53,651 bases of DNA from Parvularculales bacterium (GTDB taxonomy: Bacteria > Pseudomonadota > Alphaproteobacteria > JAPOUT01 > JBAJNM01), in contig JBAJNM010000010.1 of assembly GCA_036881865.1 (NCBI GenBank), positions 1 to 53,651 on the forward strand, in the 5' to 3' direction. Positions 25,845 through 36,693 of this stretch are shown here, piece by piece. The notes under the pieces are model-generated. The model was not told the DNA's origin and searched no databases. It worked only from the letters and a program-made list of their open reading frames with translations. Each line of letters starts with the position of its first letter. The first letter of the stretch is position 1. The position numbers were made by a program, and so were the translations under genes.

Positions 25845-26450
25845 CTAAATATCAACAGTCAGCATCCGCTTTAATACGGCATCTTTTCTAATAAAATGGT
25901 GATAAAGAGCTGCTCCCGCATGGAGCGCAATGAGTACCCACACTACATACGCGCCGCCATTTTTGTGAATGGCGTCCATAACAGATTCAAAACTCTTCCA
26001 GTCTGTCTCTAGCCATTGCTCAACAATCAGCGGGTAAAGCCACGTATCATTAAATTTTGGAATATCAAACAGGAAGAAAAAATTCGTATCCAGCTTTGTG
26101 CCCATATAACCTGTGACAGGCATGATGATCATCACCGCATACAGCGTCCAATGCATGCCATGTGCGGCGAGATGTTCTAATTTATTACCACCTGATACAT
26201 CATCAGGTGTTTTATTCATCAACCTCCAGATAATCCGCAGCACAACAAATACAGCAATCGTGATACCAAAAGACAGGTGCAGATAGAGAGAAATCATATT
26301 TGAGTTCAGCTCTGTCATGCTAAAGCCGCCTGTACTGAACCAGTGACGGTAGTACACTGCTGCGTAAGCACCGAGAAAACCAAATGCGACAATCCAATGA
26401 AGCAGAATAGAGATCAAACCGTAATTCTTTTTTGTATTTTTAATTGTCAA
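25845..26450 (-). CDS. Cytochrome b561
   Basis: This 201-residue di-heme membrane protein transfers electrons in the inner membrane (the bacterial cytochrome b561 group). Four membrane helices are visible, with heme-ligand histidines in SILLHWIVA, SLYLHLSFG, AAHGMHW and ALHAGAALYHHF. The start is uncertain: I use TTG 26450 (TIKNTKKNYGL). A longer frame runs to 26519 but reads through tRNA-Ala and cannot be the natural N-terminus. It lies immediately beside the outer element. Confidence 0.85.
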   Translation of the reverse strand: MTIKNTKKNYGLISILLHWIVAFGFLGAYAAVYYRHWFSTGGFSMTELNSNMISLYLHLSFGITIAVFVVLRIIWRLMNKTPDDVSGGNKLEHLAAHGMHWTLYAVMIIMPVTGYMGTKLDTNFFFLFDIPKFNDTWLYPLIVEQWLETDWKSFESVMDAIHKNGGAYVVWVLIALHAGAALYHHFIRKDAVLKRMLTVDI

Positions 26451-26474
26451 TTTACACAATCCACCGAATGAAGA

Positions 26475-26550
<76 letters not shown>

Positions 26551-26615
26551 TACAGCAACAACCTTCTGACAAAACTATGGTCACATGGGGTCTTAATCAA
26601 GCAAAAATCGTGACC

Positions 26616-26861
26616 CTAGCCAGCCTCATCATCATCGCTACCGGCGTCATCGTCCGTATCAATATCATCCAACGCTCTATCAAGAGCATCATCCTCAGTC
26701 ATTGGCGGCTTTGATGCCACTGCAGAACGAGAGGCCACAACATGTGGCCTCTTTACCTTCTGACCACATTTAGGACAAGCGGCAGGCTCACGGTTTAGGT
26801 CATAGAATTTTGTGCTACACTGTGGGCATATATGTCTATGCCCCAAATCAGGCGTCTTCAT
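26616..26861 (-). CDS. FYDLN-acid (TIGR02300) zinc-ribbon protein
   Basis: This 81-residue protein has a zinc ribbon CPQC...CPKC (Cys12, 15, 29, 32) around the family hallmark KFYDLNR. A very acidic Asp-rich tail follows (DDIDTDDDAGSDDDEAG). The family is nearly confined to alphaproteobacteria and is typically found near aroA and tRNA-Ala, as here. Its function is unknown. Confidence 0.9.
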   Translation of the reverse strand: MKTPDLGHRHICPQCSTKFYDLNREPAACPKCGQKVKRPHVVASRSAVASKPPMTEDDALDRALDDIDTDDDAGSDDDEAG

Positions 26862-27082
26862 TTGCGCAACTCCGTAATATCACCGAATATCAACGTGTTA
26901 CATCGCAACATAAATCTTATGTCACGATTTGGCGCAATCACTTGCCACGATAAAATGCCTCTGTCAAAAACTATTTGCACCCTACGGGCTATTTTATCTA
27001 CCGAGCAGGTGCCTGATGTCCCAGATGAAGGCCGAGCGAGCCTCTTTTTTGGTATTTTTTCTCTAGTTTTTTGGGGGAAGCG

Positions 27083-28432
27083 ATGAGTGTAGCCCCGACT
27101 CCCTCTGCAATGGTCCCTCTTATATCTGAGCCGGTCTCCCGATTAGCCGGACGGATACAGGTGCCCGGGGATAAATCCATATCTCACAGGGCGCTCATTC
27201 TGGGTGCTCTGGCAGTAGGCCGGACCTCCATTGAAGGCCTCAGCGAGGGGGCCGACGTCATGGCCACAGCCCAAGTGCTTCAGGCCCTTGGAGCCAAATT
27301 AGAACATGAAGCCGGACAATGGATGCTTTCCGGCGTAGGCATTGGTGGTCTACGGGCACCGGACCAACCTCTTGATTTCGGTAACTCCGGAACCGGCGTA
27401 CGCCTCATGATGGGTGTGTTAGCAACTCATCCATTTACGTCTGTCTTAACGGGAGATCCCTCTCTCAGCGCCCGGCCTATGGATAGGGTCATGTCTCCTC
27501 TGCAATCTTTTGGTGCTCAGTTTGAGGCACGCGAGCCGTGTCTCTTGCCGGTTATCGTGCGTGGGGCGGCCTCGGCCATACCTATCTCTCATGTTTTGAC
27601 GGTAGCATCCGCTCAGGTGAAATCAGCTCTCCTGCTAGCGGGTCTCAATGCGCCGGGGGTAACAACCATAGAAGAACCTGTTCTAACCCGCGACCATACC
27701 GAACGCCTCTTAAATTACTTTGGCGCACAACTTTCTATAACAAACCGCGATGAAGGCGGCGTTGTTATCCGTCTTGAAGGGCAACCGGAATTGCATCCGG
27801 CATCTCTCAGTGTGCCGGGTGACCCGTCAGCGGCGGCGTTTCCTATGGTGGCCGCTTTGATAGTTCCCGAGGCCTCAATCGTTATTGAGAATATAATGCT
27901 CAACGCCGGACGCAATGGCTTGATAGAGGTGCTGCAGGAGATGGGCGCACATATCCGGATGGTGAATAAACGCCAGGAAAGTGGTGAGGATGTTGCAGAT
28001 ATTGAAGTCGCTTCCGGTCCCCTGCAAGGAGTTCATGTTGCAGCCTCCCGTGTGCCTTCCATGATTGATGAATATCCGGCCTTTATGGTTGCTGCCGCTT
28101 ATGCTCAAGGAGATACAGTCATGGAGGGCTTAGGTGAGTTGCGGGTGAAAGAGACAGATCGCCTCACCGCTATGACGGCTTTGCTGGAGGCAAATGGTGT
28201 ATTACACACCCTCAAGGGTGATAACCTGACGGTTCATGGGCAGGGTGTGCCACCTCAAGGGGGTGGTGTGGTTGCCACTCACATGGATCATCGCATTGCC
28301 ATGGCTGCACTGACTTTAGGGGTGGGGGCAAAACAGCCGGTGGCAGTTGAGGATACGCGCATGATCGCTACGAGCTTTCCCAATTATGTTGCCGTGATGA
28401 CGGCGCTTGGCGCCCGCTTTAAGACACCGTGA
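27083..28432 (+). CDS. aroA: 3-phosphoshikimate 1-carboxyvinyltransferase (EPSP synthase, class II)
   Basis: AroA joins PEP and shikimate-3-phosphate in aromatic amino acid synthesis. The 449-residue protein has the class II features: PGDKSISHRALILG near 28-41, SAQVKSALLLAGL, EPVLTRDHTE, and MIDEYP with the catalytic Asp. Its phosphoenolpyruvate loop reads GNSGTG, with Gly103 where the glyphosate-tolerant class II enzymes have Ala, so this copy is probably of the sensitive kind (inference). The start ATG follows GGGGGAAG closely; an upstream TTG also keeps the frame. cmk overlaps by 4 bases. Confidence 0.95.
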   Translation: MSVAPTPSAMVPLISEPVSRLAGRIQVPGDKSISHRALILGALAVGRTSIEGLSEGADVMATAQVLQALGAKLEHEAGQWMLSGVGIGGLRAPDQPLDFGNSGTGVRLMMGVLATHPFTSVLTGDPSLSARPMDRVMSPLQSFGAQFEAREPCLLPVIVRGAASAIPISHVLTVASAQVKSALLLAGLNAPGVTTIEEPVLTRDHTERLLNYFGAQLSITNRDEGGVVIRLEGQPELHPASLSVPGDPSAAAFPMVAALIVPEASIVIENIMLNAGRNGLIEVLQEMGAHIRMVNKRQESGEDVADIEVASGPLQGVHVAASRVPSMIDEYPAFMVAAAYAQGDTVMEGLGELRVKETDRLTAMTALLEANGVLHTLKGDNLTVHGQGVPPQGGGVVATHMDHRIAMAALTLGVGAKQPVAVEDTRMIATSFPNYVAVMTALGARFKTP

Positions 28433-29088
28433 CTGTTATTGCTATAGATGGTACGGCGGCGGCGGGCAAAGGCACGTTGGCGCGGGCTATTGCGGCTCAC
28501 TATAATTTTGCCCACATGGATACGGGGCTTTTGTATCGTCTTGTGGCACGGGCGGTATTGGAGGGGGGGCATGATCCTGCCGATGAAGCACAGACGCTGG
28601 CGGTTGTGCAGTCACTTTCCCCTGAAGCGCTGGATCCTGGCCGGGTGGCCTATGAGGTGTTGCGCACGCCTGATATATCGGCTGCAGCGGCTCTGGTTGC
28701 AACTCATCGGATGGTGCGTACTGAAATCCTCGGCGTACAACGGCGGTTTGCAGCCTCTCCGCCCGGGGGGGCGTCCGGTGCGGTGCTTGATGGACGCGAT
28801 ATCGGTACGGTGGTCTGCCCTGAGGCTACGGTCAAACTGTTTGTGAATGCCATCCCCGAAGTGCGGGCATTCCGACGTTGGAAAGAAATGGGAGAAAAAA
28901 CCTCCGGTGTTACAAAAGAGGCCGTTTTGGGGGATATTTTAGAACGCGATGAGCGTGATCGTACCCGCTCTATAGCTCCTCTCAAGCCAGCTATAGACGC
29001 ACACTTGCTAGATACCTCGAAATTAGGTATAGAAGCGGTGCGGGAGGCCGCCATTGACATCATTGACGCTAGGCTTAAACGACAATAG
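28429..29088 (+). CDS. cmk: Cytidylate kinase
   Basis: Cmk phosphorylates CMP and dCMP. The 219-residue protein starts AIDGTAAAGKGTLA, the P-loop (residues 8-16; most family members have GPAASGKGT). It has DTGLLYR for the nucleotide base, LDGRDIGTVV, and a lid region RDERDRTRS. GTG 28429 overlaps the aroA stop. Length is typical. The aroA-cmk-rpsA-ihfB order is the conserved one. Confidence 0.95.
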   Translation: MTVIAIDGTAAAGKGTLARAIAAHYNFAHMDTGLLYRLVARAVLEGGHDPADEAQTLAVVQSLSPEALDPGRVAYEVLRTPDISAAAALVATHRMVRTEILGVQRRFAASPPGGASGAVLDGRDIGTVVCPEATVKLFVNAIPEVRAFRRWKEMGEKTSGVTKEAVLGDILERDERDRTRSIAPLKPAIDAHLLDTSKLGIEAVREAAIDIIDARLKRQ

Positions 29089-29188
29089 TCCTTTAGCATG
29101 ATGGTGACTTTTTTCTTGCATCAGGAGCCCTAGTTCAAGGGCCGTAGACGCATCGGTAGCCCGTGCCGTTTTGTAACCACCAGGAGCT

Positions 29189-29197
29189 ATGAATTGA
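29189..29197 (+). promoter_or_regulatory. Two-codon ORF overlapping the rpsA TTG start
   Basis: AGGAG at 29182-29186 is followed by ATG AAT TGA, whose stop overlaps the TTG of rpsA. The same ribosome-binding site could serve both. Translation of the short frame would place a terminating ribosome on the rpsA start, a plausible means of coupling or autoregulation. Confidence 0.45.
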
Positions 29198-30957
29198 CCG
29201 ATACCGCAACCGGGAGCACGACTGAATCTCTGGCCGCGCCCAGCCGAGAAGAGTTTGCTGCGATGCTTGAAGACAGTTTTACACACACCAATACTCAAGA
29301 GGGTACCGTGACCCATGGTAAAATTGTCGCCATAGAACAAGATTGTGCCGTCATTGATGTAGGGTTAAAGACAGAGGGCCGGGTTCCACTCAAAGAGTTT
29401 TCCATAGGCGGCGTGGTGGGTGATATCTCCATTGGAGATGAAGTGGAGGTTTATCTGGAGCGTGTAGAGAATGCGGTGGGCGAGGCAGTTTTATCTCGTG
29501 ATAAAGCACGGCGTGAAGAATCTTTGAGGCTTTTGGAAGAGGCACATGAGGCCGGCACGCCGGTTGATGGCGTTATTTTTGGTCGCGTACGGGGTGGCTT
29601 CACGGTAGACCTTGGGGGCGCTACGGCTTTTCTGCCCGGCAGTCAGGTAGATGTGCGTCCGGTGAGGGATATAGCGCCTTATATGAATACACAGGAGCAC
29701 TTCCAGATTCTTAAAATGGATCGCCGGCGTGGCAATATTGTTGTCTCCCGCCGTGCTGTGCTGGAAGAGGCCCGTGCCGAACAACGCAACGAATTAGTAC
29801 AAAACCTCGCCGAGGGCAGTGTTCTGGAGGGTGTTGTCAAGAATATCACAGACTATGGGGCCTTTGTTGATTTAGGTGGTATTGATGGCTTGTTGCACGT
29901 AACGGATATTGCTTGGCAGAGGGTTCATCATCCCTCAGATGTACTAAGCGTAGGGCAGACGGTTAAAGTGCAGGTAACCCGTATAAATCAGGAAACCCAG
30001 CGTATCTCTTTAGGTATGAAGCAGCTGGAGTCTGACCCATGGGAAAGCGTTGTTGAGCGTTATCCCGTGGATACCAAGTTTATGGGGCGGGTCACAAATA
30101 TCACTGACTATGGAGCTTTTGTTGAACTAGAGCCGGGCATTGAAGGATTGGTTCATGTCTCCGAAATGAGTTGGGTGAAAAAGAACGTACATCCCGGAAA
30201 AATTATCTCTACTAGTCAAGAGGTGGAAGTCATGGTGTTGGAGGTAGATCCAGCCAAGAGGCGTGTTTCGCTGGGCCTTAAACAATGCGGCGCTAATCCG
30301 TGGGAAGATTTCTCCAAACGGTTCCCCAAAGGCACCCTTGTTGAAGGCCCCATCAAGAACATTACGGATTTTGGCATGTTTATAGGTCTGGATGGTGATG
30401 TAGATGGTATGATTCACATGTCGGACCTAGACTGGAATAAACCCGGCGAGGAAGCTCTGGCGGAATATGAAAAGAGCCAAAACGTAAAAGCGGTTGTACT
30501 GGGCGTTGATATTGAGAAAGAGCGTATTTCTTTGGGGGTTAAGCAACTCAGTGATGATCCCATGGGGGAGCTCAAAAAGGGTGCCATTGTCACCTGTACG
30601 GTGGTCAAAGTTCAAGACAATGGCATTGAAGTGGAAGTCGGAGAGGATGGCATGCAAGCCTATATCCGGCGTGGCGATTTATCACGCATGCGAGCCGAAC
30701 AACGCCCTGAGCGATTTGCTCGTGGTGATAAGATAGACGCTCAAATCACGCAGTTTGATCCTAGCTCTCGCACTCTTGGGCTTTCCATTAAGGCTCTTGA
30801 GATTGTTGAGGAGAAAGAAGCGGTGAAGCAATATGGTTCATCTGACTCGGGTGCTTCTTTGGGGAGTATTCTGGGTGCCGCTCTTAAGCGGGTGCGTGGT
30901 GGTGATGGCGAGGGGGGCGATCAGGAGGCCTCAGAAGAGGATACGACGAAATCCTGA
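29194..30957 (+). CDS. rpsA: 30S ribosomal protein S1
   Basis: This 587-residue protein has six S1 RNA-binding domains (for example KNITDYGAFVDLGGIDGLLH and NITDYGAFVELEPGIEGLVH) and a C-terminal acidic tail. It binds mRNA during initiation. The start is unusual: the only fit is TTG 29194, seven bases after AGGAG. An ATG at 29189 next to the same site makes just a two-codon frame (ATG AAT TGA) that ends over the TTG. This minimal ORF may modulate rpsA translation. It follows cmk by 105 bases. Confidence 0.95.
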   Translation: MTDTATGSTTESLAAPSREEFAAMLEDSFTHTNTQEGTVTHGKIVAIEQDCAVIDVGLKTEGRVPLKEFSIGGVVGDISIGDEVEVYLERVENAVGEAVLSRDKARREESLRLLEEAHEAGTPVDGVIFGRVRGGFTVDLGGATAFLPGSQVDVRPVRDIAPYMNTQEHFQILKMDRRRGNIVVSRRAVLEEARAEQRNELVQNLAEGSVLEGVVKNITDYGAFVDLGGIDGLLHVTDIAWQRVHHPSDVLSVGQTVKVQVTRINQETQRISLGMKQLESDPWESVVERYPVDTKFMGRVTNITDYGAFVELEPGIEGLVHVSEMSWVKKNVHPGKIISTSQEVEVMVLEVDPAKRRVSLGLKQCGANPWEDFSKRFPKGTLVEGPIKNITDFGMFIGLDGDVDGMIHMSDLDWNKPGEEALAEYEKSQNVKAVVLGVDIEKERISLGVKQLSDDPMGELKKGAIVTCTVVKVQDNGIEVEVGEDGMQAYIRRGDLSRMRAEQRPERFARGDKIDAQITQFDPSSRTLGLSIKALEIVEEKEAVKQYGSSDSGASLGSILGAALKRVRGGDGEGGDQEASEEDTTKS

Positions 30958-31336
30958 TAGGCTGTTGGCGTTAAGCGGATAAGGGAGTTAAAGCCCATGA
31001 GTTTTGGAGCCGATAGTAGTACAGATGCCGCTGATTAAAGCATCATCTTTCGTTGCGGCATATTTTAGCCGTTGTGATTGTGGTGGTATGATACTTAATT
31101 GTAGCGGGTATTTTGCCGATGCTAGATCATATAGCCAGATGATATAAGGTTAATTGATGGGATTGGTGGTCAAGAGACAATGCTACTGACTTATGGAGAC
31201 TCACTGCATATCCATGGATTACCGGTTCAAAGTTAGTTAGCCTCTTTCGCTTCCCTTGACGGGGTGGCAGATGTTTGGCAAGCTCAGGGTGGAAACTAGG
31301 AATGATTGCGAACAATAAACGTTGGAGAACGGCGTC
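30958..31336 (+). other. rpsA-ihfB intergenic region
   Basis: This 379-base spacer contains no clear gene. A 13-codon frame at 30997-31038 starts six bases after AAGGGAG, but it is too short to claim. No strong intrinsic terminator is visible. The ihfB promoter presumably lies in the distal part. Confidence 0.45.
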
Positions 31337-31627
31337 ATGATTAAATCCGAACTTATCTCCCGTATTGCAGAGGCTAATCCGCATCTATATCGCAATGACG
31401 TTGAATCTGTGGTCAACACGGTTTTTGGAGAGATCATTGAAGCATTGGCTCGTGGTGATAGGGTAGAACTGCGCGGCTTTGGGTCTTTTGGAACAAAAGA
31501 GCGTGCCTCTCGCGTAGGTCGTAATCCCCGCACTGGTGAACGTGTAGATGTTATGGAAAAACGCGTACCGTTTTTCCGCACGGGAAAAGAACTACGTCAA
31601 AAACTTAACAAGAACAATCTCCGTTAG
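31337..31627 (+). CDS. ihfB: Integration host factor, beta subunit
   Basis: The 96-residue DNA-bending protein matches Ihf[21 protein letters not shown], the [22 protein letters not shown] signature of the HU/IHF arm, and [11 protein letters not shown]. It acts as a heterodimer with IhfA in nucleoid architecture, recombination and transcription. ATG 31337 (GGAG about nine bases upstream) gives the usual length; an upstream TTG does not. Confidence 0.96.
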   Translation: MIKSELISRIAEANPHLYRNDVESVVNTVFGEIIEALARGDRVELRGFGSFGTKERASRVGRNPRTGERVDVMEKRVPFFRTGKELRQKLNKNNLR

Positions 31628-31745
31628 CGGTTATTGTTTTTATAGCTCTGTCTTCTGCGGCGTGCTGGGTTCTTTTTCTTGCTCATGCGCTTTATAGTGC
31701 GCACCTCATAATACGCTGCAAGAGCGGTAAAGAAAGTGCTGAACC

Positions 31746-32402
31746 ATGACGGTAGCCGTTAAAATATGTGGCCTAACCACACCACACTCCGTTCAAGCGA
31801 TTGCTGAGGAAAGGGCGGAGATGGTGGGGTTTAATTTCTATCCATCAAGTCCTCGCTATGTAGTTCCTAGGGTGGCTTCAGAATTGGCACACCTGTTACC
31901 CAAATCTGTGCGCACTGTTGCGGTGTGTGTGGATGCCAACGATAAAACACTATCTCAAATCATTGAGTGTCTCAAACCCGATTATGTTCAAGCCCATGGG
32001 AGTGAAAGTCCGGCCCGTATCCAGGATATTAAACAACGTTTTTCTGTGCCGGTTATCAAGAGTTTGTCTGTTGAAACAGCCGAGGACTTAGAGGTTGTTG
32101 CCTGTTATGAGGGCATTGCTGATATGTTGTTATTTGACGCACGCCCTCCCAGACAAGAATCTGCACTCCCGGGGGGTAACGGCCTTGCTTTTGACTGGGC
32201 CTTGCTCGCAGACTTTGTATCTCAAATTCCGTGGGTGTTGTCCGGCGGCTTAACACCAGATAATGTAGATCAGGCTATACGCCTTACCGGGGCATCTGCA
32301 GTTGATGTTGCCTCCGGCGTAGAAGAGTCGCCCGGTCAAAAAAGTGTCGCGCTTATTCAGCGCTTTATACGGGCCGCACGGGCAGCTGATACGGAAGAGT
32401 AA
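31746..32402 (+). CDS. trpF: Phosphoribosylanthranilate isomerase
   Basis: TrpF catalyses the Amadori rearrangement in tryptophan synthesis. The 218-residue barrel begins AVKICGLTTPHSVQAI with the catalytic Cys and has LFDARPP (catalytic Asp) and WVLSGGLTPDNV. It opens the trpF-trpB-trpA-accD-folC run. The often-present lapA gene between ihfB and trpF is absent here. Confidence 0.95.
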   Translation: MTVAVKICGLTTPHSVQAIAEERAEMVGFNFYPSSPRYVVPRVASELAHLLPKSVRTVAVCVDANDKTLSQIIECLKPDYVQAHGSESPARIQDIKQRFSVPVIKSLSVETAEDLEVVACYEGIADMLLFDARPPRQESALPGGNGLAFDWALLADFVSQIPWVLSGGLTPDNVDQAIRLTGASAVDVASGVEESPGQKSVALIQRFIRAARAADTEE

Positions 32403-32413
32403 GATAAGAGGTC

Positions 32414-33631
32414 ATGGCCATGAGAGGTGCTAATTCATTGATGGCGGGTCCTGATGATGCTGGACATTTCGGCCCTTATGGGGGGAGGTACGTGGCTGAA
32501 ACTCTGATGCCTCTTATATTGGCCGTTGAGAAAGCCTATGAAGAAGCCCGCGCAGATAAAGACTTTCAAAACCGGCTGGATGATCTGTTGGCACATTATG
32601 CGGGCCGTCCCAGTCCGCTTTATTTTGCCGAGCGATTAACGGAGCATCTGGGCGGTGCGCGTATTTATTTCAAGCGTGACGAACTCAATCATACGGGTTC
32701 CCATAAAATCAATAATTGTCTGGGGCAAATGGAACTAGCGCGACGCATGGGCAAGAAGCGCATTATTGCTGAAACTGGCGCAGGACAACATGGCGTGGCA
32801 GTAGCAACGGTTGCCGCGCGTTATGATACGCCGTGCGTTATTTATATGGGTGCTACAGACATAGAGCGCCAGAAGCCTAATGTTTTTCGTATGAAACTTC
32901 TGGGCGCTGAGGTGGTTCCTGTAACCGCCGGAGCGGGCACACTCAAAGATGCCATGAACGAGGCTTTAAGAGATTGGGTCGCTCACGTTCACGATACATT
33001 TTACATTATTGGCACGGTGGCCGGACCTCATCCTTATCCGGCCATGGTACGAGATTTCCAATCGGTGATAGGTCGTGAGACCCGTGCGCAAATTATGGAG
33101 CGTGAAAACCGCTTGCCGGATACCCTTGTAGCTTGCATCGGTGGCGGCTCTAACGCTATGGGATTATTTTATCCGTTTTTGGATGATGTCGGTGTTGCCA
33201 TGATTGGTGTTGAGGCTGGGGGGCATGGTCTTGACGGATCTGACCATGCAGCCTCTTTAAGTGGAGGAAGGCCCGGGATTTTACATGGTAACCGTACGTA
33301 TTTGTTACAGGATGACGATGGTCAGATAATCGAAGGTCATTCTATCTCTGCGGGTCTGGATTATCCAGGTATCGGCCCTGAACATGCCTGGCTTCACGAT
33401 CTGGACCGTGTTTCTTACGCAACCGCAACCGACAATGAAGCGTTAGAGGCGTTTCAGCTCTGCGCTCGCCTTGAAGGTATATTACCGGCTCTGGAGCCTT
33501 CTCATGCGTTGGCTCACGTAGCACGTATTGCACCAAAACTCGCCTCAGACCATCTGATAGTGATGAACATGTGTGGGCGGGGCGATAAGGACGTATTCTC
33601 CGTAGCAGATTATCTGGGGGTTAAATTGTGA
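32414..33631 (+). CDS. trpB: Tryptophan synthase beta subunit
   Basis: TrpB condenses indole with serine using PLP. The 405-residue protein has the PLP lysine in [14 protein letters not shown] (Lys98), [17 protein letters not shown] (phosphate loop), and the C-terminal [15 protein letters not shown] lies just before ATG 32414. trpA begins within its stop region (4-base overlap). Confidence 0.97.
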   Translation: MAMRGANSLMAGPDDAGHFGPYGGRYVAETLMPLILAVEKAYEEARADKDFQNRLDDLLAHYAGRPSPLYFAERLTEHLGGARIYFKRDELNHTGSHKINNCLGQMELARRMGKKRIIAETGAGQHGVAVATVAARYDTPCVIYMGATDIERQKPNVFRMKLLGAEVVPVTAGAGTLKDAMNEALRDWVAHVHDTFYIIGTVAGPHPYPAMVRDFQSVIGRETRAQIMERENRLPDTLVACIGGGSNAMGLFYPFLDDVGVAMIGVEAGGHGLDGSDHAASLSGGRPGILHGNRTYLLQDDDGQIIEGHSISAGLDYPGIGPEHAWLHDLDRVSYATATDNEALEAFQLCARLEGILPALEPSHALAHVARIAPKLASDHLIVMNMCGRGDKDVFSVADYLGVKL

Positions 33632-34461
33632 GCGCTACCTCTGTTCGGTTATCTGCCTGTTTTGAGGCCTTGCGACCTCACCACGCAGCGTTTATCTCCT
33701 TTGTAACGGCGGGTGACCCCGACCTTGAAACATCGCTGGCGCTTATTCAAGGCCTGCCGGAGGCTGGTGTTGATATCATTGAACTGGGTATGCCCTTTAC
33801 AGATCCCATGGCTGACGGCCCTGTCATTCAGGCGGCTTCACAACGGGCACTAGCAGCGGGGGCTTCTATGGAGCGCACTTTGGGTATGGTGCGCACATTT
33901 CGTAAAGGTAATAACAAAACGCCGATTGTACTAATGGGTTATTGCAACCCCATTCATGCTTATGGGGTTGATCGGTTTGCTCGTGATGCAGCGGATGCCG
34001 GTGTGGATGGATTAATTATTGTTGATTTGCCACCGGAGGAAGATGGAGAATGGCGCGGGATTATTCAAGCGGTGGGCATAGATTTAATTCGTTTGGTGAC
34101 ACCCACCACCGATGAGGCACGCTTAAAGGTTGTGCTTCGGGGGATAGGTGGTTTTATCTATTATGTTGCGGTGTCTGGTGTTACCGGCACAATGGAGGCT
34201 TCTGTTGAGGATATAGAGGCCGCTGTAACGAGCCTTACCCACCATACGGATCTACCGGTTGCTGTGGGGTTTGGTGTCAAAACGCCAGAGCAGGCGTGCG
34301 CCGTAGCACGAGTAGCGGATGGTGTTGTGGTAGGCTCGGCCATTGTGGAGGTTTTGCGGAGCAGTCTTGATAACAAAGGACGTGCGGGAGAAAAAACTCT
34401 CTCAAGCGTTCTGTCCTTTACCGGCGAGCTGGCTGACAGTATACATCAGGTGCATAAATGA
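33628..34461 (+). CDS. trpA: Tryptophan synthase alpha subunit
   Basis: TrpA releases indole from indole-glycerol phosphate and channels it to TrpB. The 277-residue barrel carries the catalytic Glu52 and Asp63 in [18 protein letters not shown], plus [11 protein letters not shown] and [11 protein letters not shown]. The start is GTG 33628. accD follows after 25 bases. Confidence 0.97.
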   Translation: MSATSVRLSACFEALRPHHAAFISFVTAGDPDLETSLALIQGLPEAGVDIIELGMPFTDPMADGPVIQAASQRALAAGASMERTLGMVRTFRKGNNKTPIVLMGYCNPIHAYGVDRFARDAADAGVDGLIIVDLPPEEDGEWRGIIQAVGIDLIRLVTPTTDEARLKVVLRGIGGFIYYVAVSGVTGTMEASVEDIEAAVTSLTHHTDLPVAVGFGVKTPEQACAVARVADGVVVGSAIVEVLRSSLDNKGRAGEKTLSSVLSFTGELADSIHQVHK

Positions 34462-34486
34462 GGATGAAGAGAACAAGGGTAGTTCT

Positions 34487-35389
34487 ATGAACTGGATAAC
34501 CAATGTCGTTCGACCTAAGATACGCAGTGTTTTTAAGGGTAGCGATAATAGTGATACGCTTTGGGTTAAGTGTCCTGAGTGTAGCGAGATGATTTTTCAG
34601 CGCGATCTTGAAGCCAATCTTAACGTTTGTCCACAGTGTTATTTTCACATGAAATTGCCGGGCAAAAATCGCCTTGAGTCTCTGTTTGATGAAGGCCGCT
34701 ACGAAAGTTTGGCAGTCGCCGAATCCCCTCAAGATCCTCTTCGTTTTCGTGATACTCAACGCTATAGTGATCGTTTGAAGCAAGCCCGTGAGAAAACTGG
34801 TGAGGTTGATGCTGTTATTCTAGGCGTAGGGTCCCTTGAACAACAACGTGTTGTGATTGCCGTGCAGGATTTTGCCTTTATGGGCGGATCTTTGGGTATG
34901 GCGGCGGGGGAGGCTGTTTTGACAGGCGCTCAAAATGCATGTGAGCTAGGCATTCCGTACGTGGTTGTGACAGCTTCCGGTGGTGCGCGAATGCAGGAGG
35001 GCATTTTGTCTTTGATGCAGATGCCACGCACAATAGCAGCCATTCAGATGCTTCGTGACAAGGGGTTGCCTTATATTGTGGTGCTGACTGACCCCACCAG
35101 TGGGGGGGTTACGGCCTCGTATGCCATGTTGGGAGATGTTCATATTGCTGAGCCGGGTGCCCTTATTTGTTTTACAGGGCCACGGGTGATTGAGCAGACC
35201 ATTCGGGAGCAATTGCCGGATGGTTTTCAAAGATCTGAATTTTTGAAAGACCATGGTATGATTGACATGGTTGTATCGCGCGAAGAGCTTAAATCAACGC
35301 TGGGCCGTTTGTTGCGTGTTTTGATATCTAATAACCATCGGCCCAGCGGATATGAGACGCTACCATCCAGGGTATCTCCTCTATCTTGA
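34487..35389 (+). CDS. accD: Acetyl-CoA carboxylase, carboxyltransferase subunit beta
   Basis: AccD with AccA transfers the carboxyl group to acetyl-CoA, the first step of fatty acid synthesis. The 300-residue protein has the N-terminal zinc ribbon (Cys29, 32, 48, 51: CPECSE and CPQCYFH) and the carboxyltransferase core [17 protein letters not shown] and [19 protein letters not shown] 34487 ([12 protein letters not shown]) is the family start; a longer frame overlaps trpA and is not used. folC overlaps by 4 bases. Confidence 0.96.
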   Translation: MNWITNVVRPKIRSVFKGSDNSDTLWVKCPECSEMIFQRDLEANLNVCPQCYFHMKLPGKNRLESLFDEGRYESLAVAESPQDPLRFRDTQRYSDRLKQAREKTGEVDAVILGVGSLEQQRVVIAVQDFAFMGGSLGMAAGEAVLTGAQNACELGIPYVVVTASGGARMQEGILSLMQMPRTIAAIQMLRDKGLPYIVVLTDPTSGGVTASYAMLGDVHIAEPGALICFTGPRVIEQTIREQLPDGFQRSEFLKDHGMIDMVVSREELKSTLGRLLRVLISNNHRPSGYETLPSRVSPLS

Positions 35390-36693
35390 CGGAGTCGGTT
35401 TCTCACATCGTGGAGCGTTTATCGGCGCTTTATCCAAGGCAGATTGATTTATCCTTAACCCGCATGGGGCGTCTCCTTGAGGCTCTAGGTTCCCCTCATA
35501 CTCATCTGCCGACGGTTATTCATGTAGCCGGTACAAATGGCAAAGGCTCTGTCATTGCCTTTTTGCATGCTTTTTTGGAACAAGCGGGGTTGAGGGTCCA
35601 TGTTTATACCTCTCCTCATCTGGTGCGGTTTGAGGAGCGTATTCGCTTAGCGGGATCTGTCATTGATGAGCGTGAGTTAATGGCATTATTGGAAGAATGT
35701 GAGCAGGTCAACAAAGGAGAGCCTATTACTGTTTTTGAAGTGATAACAGCGGCAGCTTTGTTAGCATGCTCACGAGTGCCCGCCGATGTGATGTTGTTGG
35801 AGACCGGTTTGGGGGGGCGGCTGGATGCTACCAATGTTGTAGCGCGCCCCTTGGCGAGTATCATTACGCCGATCTCGCTGGACCATCGGGATTTTTTAGG
35901 TGATACCATAGCGGCTATTGCCGCAGAAAAGGCAGGCATCATTAAAACCGGTGTCCCTGTTATTGTGGGTTGTCAGATGGAAGAGGCACTTGCGGTATTA
36001 CGTGCCCATGCGGCGGATAAGGCCGCGCCGATTTATGAGCAGGGACAAGATTTCACAGCATGGTCTGAAGGGGGCGGCATGGTATATCAGGACACCCATG
36101 GTTTGCTAGATTTATCTCTGCCTGCTCTTAGTGGTATACACCAGATTGATAATGCCGGTGCCGCTATTGCTACCTTGCGCTTTGGCGGTTTATCAGTTGC
36201 AGATAGTGCAATAGAAAAAGGTGTGCGATCTGTTGAGTGGCCGGGCCGTCTGCAAGCATTGACGGCTAATAACCTATCTCTTGCTATTCCTATAAGGCCA
36301 GATGCTGAAATATGGCTGGATGGAGGGCATAATCCGGGAGCTGCTCTCGTGTTATCTTATGCTATGAAATCTATGGCGCAAGCACGTCCTTTACCACTTT
36401 ATTTAATCACCGGCATGATGGCTAATAAAGATGCAGCGACGTTCTTTTCTGTGTTTGGAGATATTGCACATGGAGTGCAGACGGTTGCCCTGCCTGACGG
36501 TAGCGGGTGGTCGGCAGAAAACTTAGCAGATATGGCGCGGGGGGTAGGCCTTGAGGCCTATCCGGCAGCTAATGTTCAGGCCGCGCTTGACGCGATCTTT
36601 CAAAATGAAAAGAACCCCTGCCGTATTTTAATATGCGGGTCGCTTAAGCTAGCAGGTCATATTCTTAAAATGAGTAAAGAGGGTGAAGCTTAA
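35386..36693 (+). CDS. folC: Bifunctional folylpolyglutamate / dihydrofolate synthase
   Basis: FolC adds glutamate to dihydropteroate and folates. The 435-residue Mur-ligase-like protein has the P-loop [11 protein letters not shown] (residues 47-56), [36 protein letters not shown], and [11 protein letters not shown] in the C-terminal domain. The start appears to be TTG 35386, overlapping the accD TGA. It converges with trxA, sharing 4 bases. Confidence 0.95.
   Translation: MTESVSHIVERLSALYPRQIDLSLTRMGRLLEALGSPHTHLPTVIHVAGTNGKGSVIAFLHAFLEQAGLRVHVYTSPHLVRFEERIRLAGSVIDERELMALLEECEQVNKGEPITVFEVITAAALLACSRVPADVMLLETGLGGRLDATNVVARPLASIITPISLDHRDFLGDTIAAIAAEKAGIIKTGVPVIVGCQMEEALAVLRAHAADKAAPIYEQGQDFTAWSEGGGMVYQDTHGLLDLSLPALSGIHQIDNAGAAIATLRFGGLSVADSAIEKGVRSVEWPGRLQALTANNLSLAIPIRPDAEIWLDGGHNPGAALVLSYAMKSMAQARPLPLYLITGMMANKDAATFFSVFGDIAHGVQTVALPDGSGWSAENLADMARGVGLEAYPAANVQAALDAIFQNEKNPCRILICGSLKLAGHILKMSKEGEA

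Noticed and set aside
30997-31038. 13-codon frame after rpsA with AAGGGAG upstream
   Set aside because: It is too short and not recognisable; it is mentioned only in the intergenic entry.
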